DNA of 64,000 bases, from positions 186,001 to 250,000 of the forward strand of contig JAENYS010000001.1 in NCBI GenBank assembly GCA_016841645.1, read 5' to 3'. The position numbers and the translations under genes were made by a program. Shown one piece after another: positions 57,585-64,000 of this stretch; positions within the stretch are counted from its first letter, which is position 1; each line of letters starts with the position of its first letter. The notes beneath the pieces were generated by a model that made no database searches, was not told the origin of the DNA, and saw only the letters and a program-made list of their open reading frames with translations. The stretch comes from Desulfoscipio geothermicus. Lineage in GTDB: Bacteria > Bacillota > Desulfotomaculia > Desulfotomaculales > Desulfallaceae.

Positions 57585-58046
57585 TTATACAACCCCTTCA
57601 CTATATGTTTGCTTCCGTACGACAAAACCGATCTTTTTTTCAGCTCGGGCCACAAAATTTTGTACACTGCCTTTATTACACCCCATCAACTTAGCCGCCT
57701 GGCTAAACGAATAACACTGCCCACGTACCAACCTAAAAGCATCCTTTTCCCGCTCAGTTAACCGACCCATAAGCCTATCCAATAACCCCGCCATCCACTC
57801 AGGGGCGGATTCAACAGGCTCCCGATTGCCCACATACCTAGCCATAAGCATCGGATCCACAGGTACCTCCCGTTTATCCTTGGCCCAGCGCGATACCTGC
57901 CACTTAGTCCCCGGTATCCTCCCGGTCTCCATAATCTCAATAGCATACTGAGTATCCGATACCATGCTGCCATAACACATAGGCACCGCCTTGGCTGTGC
58001 GCAATAACCTTAGCGATTTCTTATACTCCTTAATCAGGTCCTGCAC
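57585..58046 (-). CDS. ArpU/RinA-like late gene regulator
   Basis: 153 residues. The C-terminal region (LTEREKDAFRLVRGQCYSFS, QAAKLMGCNKGSVQNFVARA) is a sigma-70 region 4-like helix-turn-helix. Phage ArpU/RinA activators have this form and switch on the late genes (terminase, head, tail). It lies just upstream of them. The region after it has a stem (57558-57574) that may end its transcript. Confidence 0.8.
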   Translation of the reverse strand: MQDLIKEYKKSLRLLRTAKAVPMCYGSMVSDTQYAIEIMETGRIPGTKWQVSRWAKDKREVPVDPMLMARYVGNREPVESAPEWMAGLLDRLMGRLTEREKDAFRLVRGQCYSFSQAAKLMGCNKGSVQNFVARAEKKIGFVVRKQTYSEGVV

Positions 58047-58084
58047 AAACCCACCCCCTTTGAAATAATAAGAGGCCCCAAGCT

Positions 58085-58288
58085 TTACGCCTGAGACCTC
58101 CCGGTTTTCGAGCCAGCCCCCACTTTGAACGTTTTCTTAACGTCCCAATGAACTATTTTTCCGCTTTGCACTCTAAACACTAGCTCACCATAATCCAGTT
58201 TATCCAGTTCCCCCGCCTGGCGCTGGATTTCGGCCAATAGTTGATCAGTTAGTTTTCCCACCACTTCACCCCATCGCCTCCCTACCAT
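58085..58288 (-). CDS. Small DUF2292-like protein
   Basis: 67 residues. The segment IQRQAGELDKLDYGELVFRV with QSGKIVHWDVKKTFK resembles the YezD/DUF2292 family of small Firmicute proteins. Overlaps the gene upstream by 23 bases. Function unknown. Confidence 0.5.
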   Translation of the reverse strand: MVGRRWGEVVGKLTDQLLAEIQRQAGELDKLDYGELVFRVQSGKIVHWDVKKTFKVGAGSKTGRSQA

Positions 58289-58454
58289 CCGCCCAGGCCA
58301 CGCACATGCCGGGGCTCACATCATCGTACTTTTCCGGATCCCACCGCCGCGGGAAATGCACCACTACCGCCCTGCGGCGTTCTACCCGTTCCCTTGCCCG
58401 GCGCTGGCGTTCGAGGCGCGCCATCCTGCCCGGTCGCTTATGTTGTGCTGCCAT
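58266..58454 (-). CDS. Small basic phage protein
   Basis: 62 residues, very Arg-rich (MARLERQRRARERVERRRAV). No domain; may bind DNA or RNA. Overlapping ends tie it into the early operon. Confidence 0.45.
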   Translation of the reverse strand: MAAQHKRPGRMARLERQRRARERVERRRAVVVHFPRRWDPEKYDDVSPGMCVAWADGREAMG

Positions 58455-58656
58455 AACCAGCCCTCCTTTTTCCTTTCATCCTCTCTCGCTGGATCCATAC
58501 CGGATGTTCATATTTCACCAAGTGCCTACACTGCGATTTTCCACCACGTTGCTTTCTTGAGCAGATGCAACCCATCTTTCGTATCTGCCGGTAGCTAAGT
58601 TTCCATTTGTGTAACCGACAGTAGCCGGCGGCGCTTTTGGGTTCGTTGTAGGTCAT
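58438..58656 (-). CDS. Small Cys-containing phage protein
   Basis: 72 residues. Cys at YCRLHKW, GCICSRK and CRHLVKY could bind zinc. Basic overall. Its start overlaps the gene upstream by 4 bases. Confidence 0.5.
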   Translation of the reverse strand: MTYNEPKSAAGYCRLHKWKLSYRQIRKMGCICSRKQRGGKSQCRHLVKYEHPVWIQRERMKGKRRAGYGSTT

Positions 58657-58868
58657 GATTCTTCCCGTCCAAACCTATCCCGGAACCCAGCCGGCAGGTG
58701 CGCCCTGGCCCGGGGTGTGATTGTTTTGCCGCAGTTTAGGCCGGCAGGAATTATAGACACCACAAACTCCTGGCCACGCCATTCCCGGCGCTGCTCGGCC
58801 ATGTATTCAATCTGCTCACATTCTATGAAGTCTGTTTCGGCTAGTTCCTTCAGGTTTTGTTCGTACAT
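58653..58868 (-). CDS. Small phage protein, unknown
   Basis: 71 residues (ECEQIEYMAEQRREWRGQEF, then FVVSIIPAGLNCGKTITPRA). No family recognised. Follows the nuclease gene by 4 bases. Confidence 0.5.
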   Translation of the reverse strand: MYEQNLKELAETDFIECEQIEYMAEQRREWRGQEFVVSIIPAGLNCGKTITPRARAHLPAGFRDRFGREES

Positions 58869-58872
58869 CTAA

Positions 58873-59664
58873 TCACGCTCCTTTCACAGCCGCCATCAAC
58901 CGGCCAACATCTTGATTTATTCGCTCCAGACATTCGGCCAAACCAGGCGGTATACCATTACTTAACGCTTTCTCAATGTCACGTTCCAATGCCCATCCAT
59001 ACGTTCTTACCCCATGCCGTTCCAAAATTTCTTCTATCAGCCTGATTTGATCAAGTTTGTCTTTTATGAGATTCATGTCATTTTGGAGCACATTAGCTTT
59101 TTTCTCAGCTTGCCTTAACTGATCAACCATTTTATTACTGACTTTACAAGCTAAATCGCGCCGGTCTGCTTTATCCTCAACCCATGCCTGCAAATATTCA
59201 CGTTGGTCGCTAAAAAATGGATGCCTATCGGTACCTATCCTGGAGATAACCAGGTAATAGAGCATTTGCCATGGTATTTCTATCGCCCTAAATGACGCTC
59301 TACGCTTGGTAATTATGCAGTCTTTATCCTGGTTGTAGTAAATAAGTCCAACACCATCAGGCAATTCATCCGGAGCAATCAACCCAGTCGGGCAAGCAAA
59401 TGAAAACCTGTGACAATACTGTAAATATCCTGGCCATTTTTCGTCCCGTAAGAAGTCCTGCCGATCAACTTTTACCTCATAGCCAGTTATACATGGATGA
59501 GTCCAGCTCTTTTTAAAGGCTACCGCGTCAAGCCTGAGCAAATTATTACTCGTCCAACTGGGGCCGTTTTTTACTTCGGTGAAAAATACCTCCTGATTCC
59601 GGCCGCCTGTGTGACGTTTTTCCAGTTGTCGCAAAATCATATCGGCTCGTATTTTCATGACCAT
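58873..59664 (-). CDS. MmcB-like PD-(D/E)XK nuclease
   Basis: 263 residues from ATG 59664 with AAAGGAG eight bases upstream. The core GYEVKVDRQDFLRDEKWPGY then YCHRFSFACPTGLIAPDELP matches MmcB family DNA-repair nucleases, with the acidic and Lys residues of the active site. The C-terminal half is helical. Its start overlaps the RusA stop (TGATG), so it belongs to the recombination/replication operon. Confidence 0.75.
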   Translation of the reverse strand: MVMKIRADMILRQLEKRHTGGRNQEVFFTEVKNGPSWTSNNLLRLDAVAFKKSWTHPCITGYEVKVDRQDFLRDEKWPGYLQYCHRFSFACPTGLIAPDELPDGVGLIYYNQDKDCIITKRRASFRAIEIPWQMLYYLVISRIGTDRHPFFSDQREYLQAWVEDKADRRDLACKVSNKMVDQLRQAEKKANVLQNDMNLIKDKLDQIRLIEEILERHGVRTYGWALERDIEKALSNGIPPGLAECLERINQDVGRLMAAVKGA

Positions 59665-60143
59665 CACACACGCTCCTTTACCCAAACTTCCACGCGCGGC
59701 GAATCAGCGTCCACCTCAAATTCCACCGGCAGCAGTTCCAACACCTCGGCGTTATCCTCCGCGATAATGCCGGCATAACGCAGCGCATCTAAAATAAATT
59801 TGGGTGCGTAGTTATCAGGATCACGCCGCCGCCTGGTCCTGAAATAGTACACTACCAGCACCTGTGAACGCTCATACAACGGCATTTTAAACGCCAAGGC
59901 CGTAAGACGCAGGCAGCCGGTGAGGTTGTCCAACTTTTCCTTGCGCTTTGTCCAATGCCACCGGCTCCACTTGTTTAGGCTGGGCAATTCCCCTGGGATT
60001 GTGATACGGGATCCCTCCGGGGTGACCTCAGCGTCCCACTTGGCATATTTTCTTGGCATATTTTTCGGCATAATTGACAAGCGCTTTTTACGAGATGGCA
60101 GTAATCCCAGTTCCCGGGCCTGAGTTTCGCTAAGCCTAGTCAC
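59664..60143 (-). CDS. RusA-like Holliday junction resolvase
   Basis: 159 residues. The core RRRDPDNYAPKFILDALRYA then GIIAEDNAEV carries the catalytic Asp residues. It resolves branched phage DNA before packaging. The GTG start overlaps the stop of the small gene upstream. A basic N-terminal tail precedes the domain. Confidence 0.92.
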   Translation of the reverse strand: MTRLSETQARELGLLPSRKKRLSIMPKNMPRKYAKWDAEVTPEGSRITIPGELPSLNKWSRWHWTKRKEKLDNLTGCLRLTALAFKMPLYERSQVLVVYYFRTRRRRDPDNYAPKFILDALRYAGIIAEDNAEVLELLPVEFEVDADSPRVEVWVKERV

Positions 60144-60307
60144 TTCTTCACCTTCTCAATGTTTTTATACGCCAACTTTGTTGTGTGGCTGGGACGCGAG
60201 GGACCATACTGCACAACCGCCCTGCCTCGGTAATCATATAGATACACACCCATCTTGCCCCGGTGTTGGCCCCTCAGGATCCGTACCCGGTCGCCCGGTT
60301 TAAGCAT
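60140..60307 (-). CDS. Small KOW-like protein
   Basis: 55 residues (MLKPGDRVRILRGQHRGKMG start), an Arg/Gly-rich beta module like KOW/Tudor domains in nucleic-acid binding proteins. Its ATG overlaps the stop of the zinc-ribbon gene (ATGA type), and its stop overlaps RusA's GTG. It is too short for most gene callers. Confidence 0.65.
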   Translation of the reverse strand: MLKPGDRVRILRGQHRGKMGVYLYDYRGRAVVQYGPSRPSHTTKLAYKNIEKVKK

Positions 60308-60741
60308 CACAGCTCCTCTACGCTCTCAACCAGAGCGGCGTTATACATTTTTTGCTTGCCATCAGCGAACTCAAACACTATAAAGTTTTTATAAACGCCC
60401 ATCTTCACTATGCTTACAAGCTTTTCGGACTTCTCCTTGTCTACTATCTTGACCCGTACGGTCTTGGTTTCGACCACTTCTAAGGTTTCACTATTTATCA
60501 GCACCAACCTCACTCCCCCGCTTATTGTTGGCCTATAAACTTCCCCTGTTTTGGTGTCAAACTCAAGGTTACACCGCAAGCAGTACCAGCCATACCGGCG
60601 ATCAGGCAGGTAACGTACATTGTTATGGCTTTTGCATACCGGGCACCGGGCTGGTTCCGTTAAGCGCCTTCTTTGCCTTACCGGTTTGAAGTTACGCGTA
60701 GCCCCGTTATAAAAACCGGTTTGGTAATTTAGCTTTGGCAT
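60307..60741 (-). CDS. Zinc-ribbon phage protein
   Basis: 144 residues from ATG 60741 (MPKLNYQTGFYNGATRNF). A ribbon is at CPVCKSHNN and CLRCNLEF (about residues 33-57). The rest is beta-rich (TVRVKIVDKEKSEKLVSIVK). Function unknown; it may bind phage DNA or RNA. In operon with DnaC-like and RusA genes. Confidence 0.6.
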   Translation of the reverse strand: MPKLNYQTGFYNGATRNFKPVRQRRRLTEPARCPVCKSHNNVRYLPDRRYGWYCLRCNLEFDTKTGEVYRPTISGGVRLVLINSETLEVVETKTVRVKIVDKEKSEKLVSIVKMGVYKNFIVFEFADGKQKMYNAALVESVEEL

Positions 60742-60792
60742 TGCCGCCCCCCGTTCCATCACTTACTGGAATTCTAGCGAAAATTCATGAGG

Positions 60793-61614
60793 TCAATTTC
60801 CGCCAAGCCTATAATTGCACTCAATACCGCTGGCCACTACCGTATGTTCTTTCCCACGCTCTAAAATGCGGGAACCTAACCCCCCGGACCCATCAATAGC
60901 CATAAGCTGAGCCGGAACGAGTTCACTGCTGATAATTGTCGGCATCAGGTTCAGGTACCGGTAATTCAGTACATCAAAAACCATCCTGACCATCCAGTCC
61001 CTAGGACGTTCAAGCCCCTTAAACAGGTCATCCCAAACCAATAGCGGCACCTTGCGCATTTCTCTTAGCCTGTCTTCGGCATCTTCTTCGCTTTTACGAA
61101 AAGTGCTCTGTATCTCACTAAATCCCTCGACGTGGGGAAAATACAGCACCGGTAAGCCCTTGCTAATTAGTTGGTTGGCGACAGCCATACTGAGGTGTGT
61201 TTTGCCACAACCAGGCTCACCAAGTAGTACCAGCCAGTTATTTTCGCCCAGTTCACCAAAGTTATTGGCGTAATGCTTGGCACTCATAAACATTTCTGCC
61301 ACCACTCCCGGCCTTCCATTGGGTTTGAAGTTTGTAAACGATTTCGCCCTAAAAGCCGGTGTAATTTTGCTGTTTTTGAAAAGCCGTTCTCTTTTGCGCT
61401 CCTCTTGGCATTTGCAGGGCACGGCACATTTATTTTCAGTATCAACCACAATGCCGCGGTCATTACATATCGGGCATTTCACCGGGTTTGGGCTTGTACA
61501 TGAATTTGCTGTAGTCGATGCTGTCGAATTTACCTGGCGGGCCTTGGCCACCAGGGCTTCTATCCCCTGGAGAATTACTTCCAGGCCTTCCGGTTGCTTG
61601 TCCTGTTGGTCCAC
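60793..61614 (-). CDS. DnaC/IstB-like helicase loader
   Basis: AAA+ ATPase: Walker A LLGEPGCGKTHLSMAVANQ and Walker B VPLLVWDDLFKG. A zinc finger precedes it (CPICNDRG, CAVPCKCQEE). It loads the replicative helicase at the phage origin. The best start is GTG 61614 after AAAGGAGGT, giving 273 residues; the upstream ATG lies in the O-like frame without a site. It still overlaps the end of the O-like gene by 152 bases. Confidence 0.85.
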   Translation of the reverse strand: MDQQDKQPEGLEVILQGIEALVAKARQVNSTASTTANSCTSPNPVKCPICNDRGIVVDTENKCAVPCKCQEERKRERLFKNSKITPAFRAKSFTNFKPNGRPGVVAEMFMSAKHYANNFGELGENNWLVLLGEPGCGKTHLSMAVANQLISKGLPVLYFPHVEGFSEIQSTFRKSEEDAEDRLREMRKVPLLVWDDLFKGLERPRDWMVRMVFDVLNYRYLNLMPTIISSELVPAQLMAIDGSGGLGSRILERGKEHTVVASGIECNYRLGGN

Positions 61615-62473
61615 GGACAGTACCTCCTTTGGATTTGCGTTTTTCAAATTCTTCCTGCTCACGTTTAACAGCAGCTACGGTTCGAATATTATCCTTGTCC
61701 CATCTAACTAAAATTGAGTTAATATACTTCATGTTTGACTTATGCAAAAGAGCGGCTTCCCGTAAAGCTTCAACGATAACCTCTCCCGAGAACTTTTTAA
61801 GCCACTTACCAATAGATTCAATTTCAAACGGCCCTAAAGGGCGATTAAACTCATTCTCAAATTGGGTGTAAATATTTGGCTTATTATTTTCGACCGTATC
61901 AGCAGTAGTAGTAATTTCTTTATCTTTCTTTAAAGATTTCTTTAGGAACCCCGCATCGCTTGCGTCCCAAGGGTTTGGAGGCTGTTTGGTGTCCCCATCG
62001 TGGGGAGTCCCCTCCCCCCCATAAAGGGGAGAGTCCTCCCCCCTGTTTTGGGGACAGTCCCCATCATTGGGGGGTGTCCCCTTCATGGGGACAGTACCGC
62101 CGCATTCTTCAGCAATAATAATTAAGCTTGTCTCCGATATTTCACCAATATCTAAAACGCCTTGGTCCCATTGTCTAAGGTCTTTATTAAACTTGTATAA
62201 ACCAGGGGAGTTAAAAGATGGATTTTCAACTTCGATAATCACGTTATAATCAACCAATTGACGAAATGGTTGACTAACTTTTTTGGCCTTTATACCTGTA
62301 TCTCGCTCAATATCCCGGTACCCTATCCTAGCTTCTGTCCGATGCCATGTGTATGTATTTTGAAATAAGGCAAAGCAAATCTTGTACTGGTTTGGCGAAA
62401 GTTTAGCTTTGGCCAAGGCTTCCAGTATCGGGTTCCATATACGTGTGTAATTTTTTAGGTCTTGGCCGGCCAC
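61463..62473 (-). CDS. O-like replication initiation protein
   Basis: 336 residues. The N-terminal winged helix (SPNQYKICFALFQNTYTWHR, IGYRDIERDTGIKAKKVSQP) matches phage replication protein O. A linker (about 140-195) with Gly/Pro and inverted-repeat DNA follows, and then a DnaD/DnaB_2-like domain (FNRPLGPFEIESIGKWLKKF). The tail is Gly/Pro-rich. It should melt the origin and recruit the DnaC-like loader encoded next. Confidence 0.8.
   Translation of the reverse strand: MAGQDLKNYTRIWNPILEALAKAKLSPNQYKICFALFQNTYTWHRTEARIGYRDIERDTGIKAKKVSQPFRQLVDYNVIIEVENPSFNSPGLYKFNKDLRQWDQGVLDIGEISETSLIIIAEECGGTVPMKGTPPNDGDCPQNRGEDSPLYGGEGTPHDGDTKQPPNPWDASDAGFLKKSLKKDKEITTTADTVENNKPNIYTQFENEFNRPLGPFEIESIGKWLKKFSGEVIVEALREAALLHKSNMKYINSILVRWDKDNIRTVAAVKREQEEFEKRKSKGGTVRGPTGQATGRPGSNSPGDRSPGGQGPPGKFDSIDYSKFMYKPKPGEMPDM
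61991..62092. promoter_or_regulatory. Array of inverted repeats in the O-like gene, candidate origin
   Basis: Five imperfect units of CCCC, a 5-7 base spacer and GGGG occur at 61991-62007, 62015-62029, 62038-62055, 62057-62074 and 62076-62092, about 18-24 bases apart. In lambda-type phages the origin iterons lie inside gene O. They fall in the protein's linker region. Confidence 0.5.
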
Positions 62474-62494
62474 TATAAAACCCCCTGATTATTA

Positions 62495-63322
62495 CTAGCT
62501 AAATAATCGGTATTCACCCATGGCCTTCGCGGCCATAGGATTAAGCCATAAAACTTCCTGTCTTTCCCGGCCGCCTTCCGCTAATGCCCTGGCAGTGTGT
62601 TTGGTCCAGTTTTTTAGTCGTTCGTCATATATCTGGCAAGCATAACCACTAAGTATAACCAGTCCGGGATGATTATCTAAGGTCTCAAGTAATTGAATGT
62701 GGTCTAAGTCGGCCATTTCGTGCTTATATTGGCGTTTATTCCTGGTTTGCAAAACATAAGGCGGGTCGGCATATATTAAAACTTCCGGGTACCGGTATCT
62801 TTCTATCAATTGAATAGCTGGTTGACACTCAATTTGAGCGTCTTTTAGCCTATCTGCGGCTAAATAGATTCTTTCCGGCATTGATTTCCATACTTTTGAA
62901 GATGTACTCCCGCATTTTGCTTGAATATTATGCCGCCACCCCCCCCGGTCACTTGATCTTGAGCCGTGCCCCATATTCATCCTAATTAGCAGTCGCCGGG
63001 CGTTTTCGACAGGGTCATCGGTAACCTCAAAATAATTTTCATCTTTGGCAGATGTAAGATATGCTTCATACTCGAGGCGCGACCATGGGGTCAGTTCAAC
63101 CACCCGGGCCAGTTCATCCGGATGATCCCGGAGAACTTTAAAAAAGTTAATTACATGACCGTCAATATCGTTAATAGTTTCAACTACAGCTGGTTTTTTA
63201 TTGAAAAATACCGCTCCGGACCCAAAGAAAGGTTCTAGATATACTCTGTGATTTGGCATGTAGGAAATTATCCAATCAGCAAGTCTCCATTTTGCACCCG
63301 GGTATTTTAGTATTGGACCCAT
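62495..63322 (-). CDS. DNA adenine methylase, D12 class (Dam-like)
   Basis: 275 residues: ILKYPGAKWRLADWIISYMP (SAM motif), EPFFGSGAVFFNKKP and catalytic ADPPYVLQTRNKRQYKHEM. It methylates N6-adenine, probably against host restriction. It abuts the Spo0E-like gene with no gap. GATC-like specificity is not known. Confidence 0.92.
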   Translation of the reverse strand: MGPILKYPGAKWRLADWIISYMPNHRVYLEPFFGSGAVFFNKKPAVVETINDIDGHVINFFKVLRDHPDELARVVELTPWSRLEYEAYLTSAKDENYFEVTDDPVENARRLLIRMNMGHGSRSSDRGGWRHNIQAKCGSTSSKVWKSMPERIYLAADRLKDAQIECQPAIQLIERYRYPEVLIYADPPYVLQTRNKRQYKHEMADLDHIQLLETLDNHPGLVILSGYACQIYDERLKNWTKHTARALAEGGRERQEVLWLNPMAAKAMGEYRLFS

Positions 63323-63466
63323 TTACCCCACCTTCCTCATCGCCCGCTGCCACTCCACAATTAACTTGTCCAACTCCTGAGATATATGCAGCCTAGCGTC
63401 TCCCTGTGCCTGGTGCATCCGCCTTCTCTTCCGCTCGATAGCCACCCGCAAATTACCAACACTCAT
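63323..63466 (-). CDS. Spo0E-like aspartyl-phosphate phosphatase
   Basis: 47 residues. The segment LHISQELDKLIVEWQ carries the SQELDKLI motif of the Spo0E family, with a helix before it (RVAIERKRRRMHQAQGD). Such proteins dephosphorylate Spo0A~P and delay sporulation. GGAGG lies before ATG 63466, and the start overlaps the methylase stop upstream (ATGA type). It is too short for most gene callers, and is a rare type of gene for a phage early operon. Confidence 0.75.
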   Translation of the reverse strand: MSVGNLRVAIERKRRRMHQAQGDARLHISQELDKLIVEWQRAMRKVG

Positions 63467-64000
63467 AGCATTGCCTCCGAAAAATTTAAAACAAATTGTT
63501 TTTCTTGCGATTCTTCAGTAACTGGTTTTTTAGATTTCTTACTTTCCTTTGTTTTGGGTTGCCCTTTCATTGCCAGCCCTGAGCCAGATGTATTAATTAG
63601 TGTTTGTTTTAAAGCATCATAAGTTCCAAATCCGCCATCCTCTAAGATACGACAAAAGGCATCTATAACTGGTATACCCTCTTTGGTAGTCATGGTAAGT
63701 ATTCCGGGAACATTCTCCATAACCATAGTCCTAGGTTTAATTTCAACAATCATACGAGCATAGTCAAACACCAAACTATTCCGCTCATCCAACACATCAC
63801 GCCTGCCTGCGTAACTAAATCCCTGACAAGGCGGACCACCAACAACGCAGTCAACCTAGCCAACGTTCATGCCTATTGCATCAAGTATCTGTTTCCCGGT
63901 GAATTTACGGATATCGCCAAAGAAAAAGTGGCTCACTCCGGGTGTGTTGGGCTCGTTAGATATCCACCCCGAACCGGAAACATGTATTTTATAAACGCCG
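63463..64000 (-). pseudogene. C5 cytosine methyltransferase with in-frame TAG (cut by window edge)
   Basis: The frame read from the right edge has HFFFGDIRKFTGKQILDAIG and then NVG, a TAG (63856-63858), then VDCVVGGPPCQGFSYAGRRD with the catalytic PPCQGFS motif and VMENVPGILTM. So a nonsense codon separates the part with motif I-III from motif IV onward. Both sides are in one frame. The rest after 63795 has GLAMKGQPKTKESKKS and ends at 63463. The start is outside the window. It could be a real nonsense mutation, a sequencing error, or suppressed. Confidence 0.7.

Overview
The first 22 kb reads as the chromosome of a spore-forming, low-to-mid GC Firmicute of the Clostridia. The closest fit is a Desulfotomaculum/Pelotomaculum-like Peptococcaceae, inferred from gene order and protein resemblance only. 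Almost everything is on the minus strand. In order of transcription (right to left) there is an NHEJ cluster (ku, ATP-dependent ligase, LigD-type polymerase), then dprA, topA, trmFO, xerC, hslV, hslU, codY, then rpsB, tsf, pyrH, frr, a small protein, ferredoxin, uppS, cdsA, an AI-2E/YtvI-type permease, dxr, rseP, ispG and the start of proS. This joins the MEP isoprenoid pathway, lipid-carrier synthesis and translation genes in the usual Firmicute order.

At 21.8-23.4 kb the chromosome is broken. A 5'-truncated glnQ-like fragment lies next to a spoVR gene whose N-terminal part is missing. SpoVR homology begins abruptly at the SFGK..HKMK segment (about 23387); upstream is unrelated DNA, then the terminator of the first gene of a long phage-like element. 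The simplest reading is that the element inserted into spoVR. Its other end, with the integrase and any spoVR 5' part, lies beyond this window.

23.4-30.5 kb is accessory. It holds a HerA/VirB4-like ATPase with two small membrane proteins, a ribbon-helix-helix protein, an XRE regulator, small orphans, and a two-gene AT-richer module whose first gene is frameshifted in an A10 run.

30.6-64 kb is an almost complete siphovirus prophage with SPP1/HK97-like head genes. On the minus strand, from right to left, come DNA methylases, a Spo0E-like phosphatase, an O-like replication protein with internal inverted repeats, a DnaC-type loader, RusA, an MmcB-like nuclease, an ArpU/RinA-like late regulator, terminase (small, large), portal, MuF-type minor head protein, scaffold, major capsid protein, a beta-helix protein, connectors, tail terminator, a C-type-lectin/FGE-fold protein whose C-terminus looks like a diversity-generating-retroelement variable region, three related tail-tube-like proteins, tail assembly chaperones, tape measure, hub, receptor-side proteins, and a lysis cassette (holin, papain-like protease, amidase, second small membrane protein). 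Small plus-strand genes with their own ribosome sites (27.5, 40.3, 41.7, 51.6, 56.9 kb) are dropped between minus-strand phage genes like morons.

The strongest leads are the spoVR interruption together with a phage-borne Spo0E-like protein, the retroelement target with no reverse transcriptase in the window, and a dense cluster of RNA structures at 41.5-41.7 kb. No tRNA, rRNA, CRISPR array or insertion sequence was recognised. No stretch longer than about 300 bases lacks a gene.
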